Below are positions 4,383-5,762 of a DNA stretch of 5,762 nt, piece by piece. Each line of letters starts with the position of its first letter. The stretch's first letter is position 1. The translations under genes were made by a program, and so were the position numbers. Under the pieces are notes generated by a model, which was given only the letters and a program-made list of their open reading frames with translations, was not told the DNA's origin and made no database searches. This DNA is from Deltaproteobacteria bacterium. GTDB lineage: Bacteria; Bdellovibrionota; UBA1018; UBA923. The stretch is from the NCBI GenBank assembly GCA_016194725.1, contig JACQAW010000472.1, forward strand, positions 1-5,762, in the 5' to 3' direction.

Positions 4383-5360
4383 ATGCGGGTTTGGCAATGC
4401 ACGGGACTGAATGTCACGGGCGTCGGTGGCGTCGAAAAGCACATCGCAGAAGTAAGCGCTGGCCTGCGCCGCCTTAAACACGAAGTACATATCGGCCCCG
4501 AACTTCCCGAGAACTGGATTTTTTCGGAAAGTCAGGAGCGCCTGATCGTGCACACCCACGGCGATTTCTGGCCTAACCCCATAAAATTTCGGAAACATCG
4601 TAAAGCTCTCTGCTGGATTCACGTTTGCCATGGCACGTCGCTTGGTAGAGTGGTCGCCTGCCGTGAATTCCTTAGCATAAGCGGCTGGCGCGGCTCGATT
4701 ACCGATTTTTTACCAACCCGATTTGCCGACGCGGCAATCGCAGTCGGCCAAAATGCGCTCGAAGAGGCCAGGCGATATTTTAAGCTCAAGCTGCCAGCGG
4801 CGGTTATCCGGAATGGCGCCGATCCCACCGTTTTTGCTCCTCTGAAGCAGATACATCTCAAGCCAAACCTAATCTATGTCGGACGAAGCAGTGACCGCGT
4901 CAAGAACGTTCCGGCAATGCTTGAAGCCTGCGCGGCCGTCTACGCCGTGCAACCTTCGCTGCAGCTTCAGTCTGCGCCTGGCATCGACTATGACCACGAA
5001 ATTTACCCCTTCGTCAAAAATCTGGGCCCGCTCGGAGCACCGGCTCTTGCCGAGGCACTTGCAAAATGCCGCACCCTCCTTCTTTGTTCGTTATACGAAG
5101 GCGATCCCATTGTCCTGCATGAGGCGCAAGCCATGGGACTGCCCGTCGTCGTCAGCGATATCCCGCAAATCAGAAGCACTCTTAAGAATTATACCAACGC
5201 ACTTTTCGTAAACCCCCGCAACGTCGACAGCATCGCCTTTGGAATCAAAAGTGCGCTATTCGGACTGGCGCCGTCGCCTCTGCCAATCATTCGAGACTGG
5301 ACGCAGGTGGCCCGGGAATTCACGGCCTTCTACGAAACCGTCTTCAAAGCGTCGAAATGA
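4383..5360 (+). CDS. family 4 glycosyltransferase (GT-B fold)
   Basis: This 325-residue enzyme of the glycogen synthase/WbaZ-like superfamily is likely a retaining transferase in surface glycan assembly; donor and acceptor are unknown. The N-terminal domain opens with the glycine loop GVGGVEKHIAEVSAGL (13-28) and contains CWIHVCHGT (77-85). The linker region has AAIAVGQNALEEA (117-129) and IRNGADPTVFAP (142-153), both typical of GT4. The donor-binding domain has LIYVGRSSDRVKNV (163-176), with Arg168 and Lys174 in the usual phosphate-contacting places, and YEGDPIVLHEAQAMGLPVV (238-256), which contains the E-x7-E pair Glu239 and Glu247. It is shorter than the usual 370-400 residues, mainly in the N-terminal half. 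The ATG at 4383 is chosen because the fold begins just after it; an in-frame TTG at 4314 would lie inside the divergent trpR-like gene. No Shine-Dalgarno is evident. Its 3' end overlaps the convergent gene by 17 bases. Confidence 0.9.
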   Translation: MRVWQCTGLNVTGVGGVEKHIAEVSAGLRRLKHEVHIGPELPENWIFSESQERLIVHTHGDFWPNPIKFRKHRKALCWIHVCHGTSLGRVVACREFLSISGWRGSITDFLPTRFADAAIAVGQNALEEARRYFKLKLPAAVIRNGADPTVFAPLKQIHLKPNLIYVGRSSDRVKNVPAMLEACAAVYAVQPSLQLQSAPGIDYDHEIYPFVKNLGPLGAPALAEALAKCRTLLLCSLYEGDPIVLHEAQAMGLPVVVSDIPQIRSTLKNYTNALFVNPRNVDSIAFGIKSALFGLAPSPLPIIRDWTQVAREFTAFYETVFKASK

Positions 5361-5762
5361 AATCCATAATTAGCGCGGCCCGATTTTCCCAGCTGCGCTC
5401 TTCAGCCCACGCAAGATTCTTCAAACGCCGCGTCAGCACGGCCCGCTCGTCTTCCAAAAATGCGTCGGTAACCGACTGCAGCGCCTGAGTATCCCCCGCC
5501 GCCCACCGCTCAACCGGTACCACGTGCGCTCCGCTGCGTTCCAAGCCCAGCGGTGACGTAAAACGGCCTGACGTGGTCAAAACATTTCCACCACATGCTA
5601 CCGCCGAAAAAAATGACGAACGCCGCTCAGAAATTCCAGCGTCATAAGGCAGCACGATAAGATCGGCGGCCAGCAACAGTCGCGCAAATACTTCATCATC
5701 CGGACCCTCGATGAAACTCAGGCGACCCTTCAAAGCCTTTCTCAATTCCTCAATGGTCCGCC
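5344..5762 (-). CDS. glycosyltransferase (GT4-like) C-terminal part, cut by the window edge
   Basis: The reading frame is open from the right edge to a TGA at 5344-5346, giving the last 138 or so residues of a larger protein; its start lies outside the window. The fragment is the donor-binding half of a GT-B enzyme. IEGPDDEVFARLLLAADLIVLPYDAGISERRSS is the usual region before the donor loop, followed by FFSAVACGGNVLTTSG, equivalent to the EAMACG-PVV-T stretch of GT4. The canonical E-x7-E acidic pair is not kept (Ser at both positions), as in the GT4 subgroup with a 'GxSxRRxS' motif. The end (NLAWAEERSWENRAALIMDFIS) matches the C-terminal helix of the fold, with the W-x5-W type pattern. A TTG at 5745 is in frame but is not the start. 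It converges on the plus-strand glycosyltransferase with a 17-base overlap and no terminator between them. Confidence 0.82.
   Translation of the reverse strand, partial: RTIEELRKALKGRLSFIEGPDDEVFARLLLAADLIVLPYDAGISERRSSFFSAVACGGNVLTTSGRFTSPLGLERSGAHVVPVERWAAGDTQALQSVTDAFLEDERAVLTRRLKNLAWAEERSWENRAALIMDFISTL

Noticed and set aside
4876..5211. 111-codon plus-strand frame inside the family 4 glycosyltransferase gene
   Set aside because: It is in another frame over the donor-binding motifs of a convincing enzyme, with a Ser/Arg/Pro-rich low-complexity product.

Overview
The window reads as a compact stretch of chromosome from a Gram-negative bacterium. Evidence for the cell type is two outer-membrane beta-barrel-like proteins with Sec signal peptides, a small exported protein with two cysteines, and a cluster of glycosyltransferases of the kind that build surface polysaccharide. 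Gene spacing is tight, base composition is moderate, and terminators are canonical. The small exported protein at the left end (signal peptide, then a DGFRC start and a C-ERYLK end) resembles, from memory, a family of small secreted proteins I associate with Bdellovibrio and relatives. I therefore lean toward Bdellovibrionota or a related proteobacterium, but this is a weak taxonomic inference.

Left part (1-1698): a plus-strand gene for the exported protein (123-545) ends at a very good intrinsic terminator with a GCAA tetraloop. Converging on it is a minus-strand pair, a short-form serine acetyltransferase (cysE, 1147-1698) followed by a beta-barrel-like protein (609-1172). The barrel gene's start and ribosome binding site lie inside the 3' end of cysE, and its stop codon lies in the T-run of the shared terminator. 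The leader of the plus-strand gene carries a 13-base perfect direct repeat spaced exactly 60 bases.

Middle part (1700-4040), all minus strand in transcription order from the right: an HU-family nucleoid protein with its own promoter (TTGACA box preceded by phased A-tracts) and terminator; a family 2 glycosyltransferase; and a second beta-barrel-like protein with a strong Shine-Dalgarno and a perfect terminator hairpin. That last terminator ends only 16 bases before the cysE start codon, leaving little room for a separate cysE leader.

Right part (4040-5762): a TrpR/YerC-type repressor (minus) is divergent from a family 4 glycosyltransferase (plus) across a 43-base gap. The glycosyltransferase converges, with a 17-base overlap, on the C-terminal end of another glycosyltransferase (minus) that runs off the right edge. 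Three glycosyltransferases within about 3 kb suggest the edge of a surface-glycan locus, with trpR-like and HU genes interspersed.

I found no RNA gene, CRISPR array, intact mobile element or recognisable novel multi-gene system. The observations worth a second look are regulatory and architectural: the leader repeat, nested gene overlaps, a nearly leaderless cysE, an HU protein with an altered arm-tip motif, and a TrpR-like protein away from any visible trp gene.
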